From: CAZNNH01 sp964574335
Lineage (GTDB): Bacteria > Acidobacteriota > Vicinamibacteria > Fen-336
Direction of reading: 5' to 3'
Assembly: GCA_964574335.1 (NCBI GenBank)
Contig: CAZNNH010000053.1
Coordinates: 1-35,150 of the forward strand
Length of the DNA stretch: 35,150 nt
Shown here: in pieces, positions 32,910-35,150 of the stretch
Position numbering within the stretch: position 1 is the stretch's first letter
Layout of the letters: each line of letters starts with the position of its first letter
Translations under genes and position numbers: made by a program
The notes under the pieces: model-generated
Database searches by the model: none
What the model was told of the DNA's origin: nothing
What the model saw: only the letters and a program-made list of their open reading frames with translations

Positions 32910-34817
32910 CTAGCCGCCGAGCAGCTCGGTGTCGGCAGCAGGCTTGAACATCGGGATGATCGGCCGCTTCATCACGTCCCACTTGTTGGTGTTCGCGTCG
33001 TACTTGCAGTTGACGAAGCAGTGCCAGTCCTTCTCGTCGATCTTGGGGAAGTCGGCACGGAAGTAGTAGCCCGGCCACCGCGTCTCCTCGCGGAACAGCA
33101 CGGTGCGGACGTGGGCCTCGGCCTGGAACATCCGGTGGTAGTTCTCCCAGGCCCGCATCAGCTCGTGCAGGTCGGAGGCGCCGAGCTTCTCGGAGTCCTC
33201 CTTGAGCAGGACCAGCAGCTCCAGACCCCGGTCGAGCAGCGGCTTAGAGGTGGTGAACTGCGACGACACGCCGCCCGCGTACTCGTCCATGATCTTCTGG
33301 AGACGGAACATGAACATCTTGGGGACGATGTAGTTGGGGTTGACGTCGGTCTGGGTGGTCGCGCCCTTGTGCTTGTCGAAGGTGGCCATCGGCCGCAGCG
33401 TCAGCTCCTTCAGCTTGGCGACCTCGTCGTCGGACACGTCGGGCTTGGCCGGCTTCTCGTTGACCAGGTAGCGGATCGCGGACTTGCCCGCGATGCGTCC
33501 CTCGGCATGCGACCCCGAGGAGAACTTGTGCGACGAGGCGCCCGTGGCGTCGCCGGCGCAGAAGATCCCCTTGATGGTCGACATGCTCTCGTAGCCCCAG
33601 AAGTACTCGTCGGGGGCCAGGTCCTTGGGACCGCTCACCCAGGCGCCCGAGGCGCCGGAGTGGGAGCCGATGAAGTAGGGCTCGGCGGCGGCGATCTCGG
33701 AGGACTTCTCCTCGGGGGCGGTGTTGGTGGCCGCCCACAGGATCGCCTGCGAGATGGTCATGTCGAGGAAGTCCTCCCACGCCTCGGACTCCAGCTCCTT
33801 CATCTTCTTCTTGTAGGTCTTCTCGTCCGGAGACTGGTCGGCGATCTTCTTGATCGCCTCCTCGGTACGCATGTAGATCGGGCCCTTGCCCGCCATCACG
33901 TCGAGCATGCCGAGGTAGTTGCGCAGGTTGGCCGGGATCGGCTTGACCTGGCCGTAGGGACCCCAGTTGCTCAGCTCGGGACGCCGCTCCACCATGTACT
34001 CGCCGCCGAAGGCGTTGGTCGCCCGCGACTTGAAGAGCAGGAACCAGGCCCCGACCGGGCCGTAGGCATCCTTGAAGCGGACCGGGATGAAGCGGACCTC
34101 TTGACAGGTCATCTCGGCGCCGGCGGCCAGGGTGAAGTACGCGGATGCTCCGGCGTTCCACGGCGGATACCAGGCGCGGCCCAGGCCCTCACCGGAGGAC
34201 CGGGGCTTGAACACGTGGACGGCGCCGCCCATCGACACCAGCACCGCACGTGCCTTGAAGATGTAGAACTTGTTCTCGCGGACCGAGAAGCCGTAGGCGC
34301 CTTTGCACACGTCGCCGTCCATGATCGGGCCCACGATGAAGACGCGCTCGTAGATGTTCTCGGCGCCGAGGGCGTTCTTGGCGGCCTCGGCCACCACCAC
34401 CTTGTAGGACTCGCCGTTGATCATGAGCTGCCAGCGGCCCTCGTGGACGTAGGCGCCCTTGTCGTCCTTCCAGATCGGCAGGCCCCACTTCTCGAAGAGG
34501 TGGACCGAGGAGTCGACGTGGCGGGCGATGTCGGCCACCAGGTCCTCACGGGTGACGCCCATCAGGTCGTTGCGGACGTAATCGACGTAGCTCTTGACGG
34601 TGTTCTGACCGTCCTTGAGCCCGACGTACTGGTTGATGGCGGAGAGGCCCATCGCCACCGCGCCGGAGCGGTCCATGGCCGCCTTGTCGACGACGGTGAC
34701 CTTCAGGTTGTTCTTCTTGGCCCAGTAGGCGGCCTCGACGGCGGCGCCGCAAGCGGCCATCCCGCCGCCCAGGATGAGGAAATCAGTTTCGACGATGACG
34801 TTCTCGAAGTCTTGCAT
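32910..34817 (-). CDS. aprA: Adenylylsulfate reductase alpha subunit
   Basis: A 635-residue cytoplasmic flavoprotein that, with AprB, interconverts APS and sulfite plus AMP. FAD-binding residues lie at the N-terminus (DFLILGGGMAACGAAVEAA, then VVDKAAMDRSGAVAMG). The active-site region includes EVRFIPVRFKDAYGPVGAW near residue 239 and GSHSGASGAW near residue 380, corresponding to the catalytic Arg and His segments known from the Archaeoglobus enzyme. FAD-contact GIFCAGDATGASSHKFSSGS is intact. The C-terminus has the usual Trp-rich part (RWPGYYFRADFPKIDEKDWHC). The length is normal for the family. It begins 15 bases after aprB with AGAGGG upstream. Whether it belongs to the reductive or oxidative clade needs a tree. 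Confidence 0.97.
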   Translation of the reverse strand: MQDFENVIVETDFLILGGGMAACGAAVEAAYWAKKNNLKVTVVDKAAMDRSGAVAMGLSAINQYVGLKDGQNTVKSYVDYVRNDLMGVTREDLVADIARHVDSSVHLFEKWGLPIWKDDKGAYVHEGRWQLMINGESYKVVVAEAAKNALGAENIYERVFIVGPIMDGDVCKGAYGFSVRENKFYIFKARAVLVSMGGAVHVFKPRSSGEGLGRAWYPPWNAGASAYFTLAAGAEMTCQEVRFIPVRFKDAYGPVGAWFLLFKSRATNAFGGEYMVERRPELSNWGPYGQVKPIPANLRNYLGMLDVMAGKGPIYMRTEEAIKKIADQSPDEKTYKKKMKELESEAWEDFLDMTISQAILWAATNTAPEEKSSEIAAAEPYFIGSHSGASGAWVSGPKDLAPDEYFWGYESMSTIKGIFCAGDATGASSHKFSSGSHAEGRIAGKSAIRYLVNEKPAKPDVSDDEVAKLKELTLRPMATFDKHKGATTQTDVNPNYIVPKMFMFRLQKIMDEYAGGVSSQFTTSKPLLDRGLELLVLLKEDSEKLGASDLHELMRAWENYHRMFQAEAHVRTVLFREETRWPGYYFRADFPKIDEKDWHCFVNCKYDANTNKWDVMKRPIIPMFKPAADTELLGG

Positions 34818-34832
34818 GTTCCCTCTCCCCTC

Positions 34833-35150
34833 CTACTTGGTCCAGACGCTGGGAAGCCCCAGCGACTCGGGCTCGGCGGACAGCGTCGGACCCTCGAGGT
34901 CGGAAGCCGCCTTGAAGCCGCCCTGCGGGTCGGCCTTGCCCTCGGGCGTGGTGCGGATCGGGAACTTGAAGCGCTTCAGCGTCCCGTTGCGGAACTTGAC
35001 GGTCCACATGATGTTGTCGGTGGACCGCAGCGGCACGACGGAAGCGCCGAGGGGCACGAAGTCGGCGTAGCCACGGACGTCAATGGCCTGGACCGGGCAG
35101 ATCTTCACGCAGTTGTAGCACTCCCAGCACATCTCCGGCTCGCGGTTGTA
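34833..35150 (-). CDS. aprB: Adenylylsulfate reductase beta subunit (5' end off window)
   Basis: The last 105 codons and the stop are visible; the start lies beyond 35150. The visible part begins YNREPEMCWECYNC and contains the second 4Fe-4S motif CWECYNCVKICP, then the AprB-specific tail that wraps around AprA (GYADFVPLGASVVPLRSTD, NIMWTVKFRNGTLKRFKFPI). AprB passes electrons between the AprA flavin and the Qmo complex through two 4Fe-4S clusters; the first cluster would be encoded outside the window. It is the first visible gene of the operon. Confidence 0.95.
   Translation of the reverse strand, partial: YNREPEMCWECYNCVKICPVQAIDVRGYADFVPLGASVVPLRSTDNIMWTVKFRNGTLKRFKFPIRTTPEGKADPQGGFKAASDLEGPTLSAEPESLGLPSVWTK

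Overview
This is a high-GC window (estimated by eye at about two thirds G+C) from a Gram-negative-type bacterium. It encodes secreted surface proteins, a kinase carrying a TonB-type C-terminal domain, a periplasmic multiheme cytochrome and the complete dissimilatory sulfur set sat, aprBA and qmoABC. That set occurs in sulfate reducers, sulfur disproportionators and some sulfur oxidisers with reductive-type enzymes. The base composition, the giant RCC1 and RHS surface proteins and the sulfur genes suggest an uncultured soil or subsurface lineage (Rokubacteria/Methylomirabilota-like, Acidobacteriota or a deep Desulfobacterota relative). The lineage is inference, and no dsr gene is present to give the direction of sulfur flux. 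The sequence is a scaffold: 10 Ns at 3578-3587 mark an assembly join.

Left third (1-12403, minus strand): two co-oriented secreted giants. The first is a protein of about 3308 residues built from four complete seven-bladed RCC1 beta-propellers. These are joined by 17 chitobiase/HEX_C-like beta-sandwich units and two copies of an unassigned domain, and the protein ends in calcium-binding TSP3-like repeats. Twenty bases after it begins an RHS/YD-repeat protein with a C39-like cysteine peptidase domain, which runs off the window. A tRNA-Ser(UGA) lies upstream at 12797-12881.

Centre (13024-22377): a plus-strand signalling pair (tandem-GAF protein, then a transmembrane Ser/Thr kinase ending in a TonB_C domain) converges on serS. 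galU is divergent from serS and converges on fmdB and polA. The DNA polymerase I has lost the proofreading carboxylates and carries Tyr in place of the usual O-helix Phe. A short CDF-type cation transporter follows. Hairpins sit at both convergent junctions.

Right third (22411-35150, minus strand): one tightly packed sulfur operon reads aprB - aprA - Ogr/Delta-like zinc finger - YkgJ-type cysteine-cluster protein - qmoA - qmoB - qmoC - (ten-heme cytochrome c fused to a TauE/SafE permease) - TIGR02186-like membrane protein - sat, followed after a hairpin by an Fe-S-type Rrf2 regulator. Sat and AprBA interconvert sulfate, APS and sulfite, and QmoABC links AprBA to the quinone pool. The cytochrome-permease fusion and its partner look like a sulfite or anion handling module coupled to periplasmic electron transfer. 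That fusion is the most unusual object in the window.
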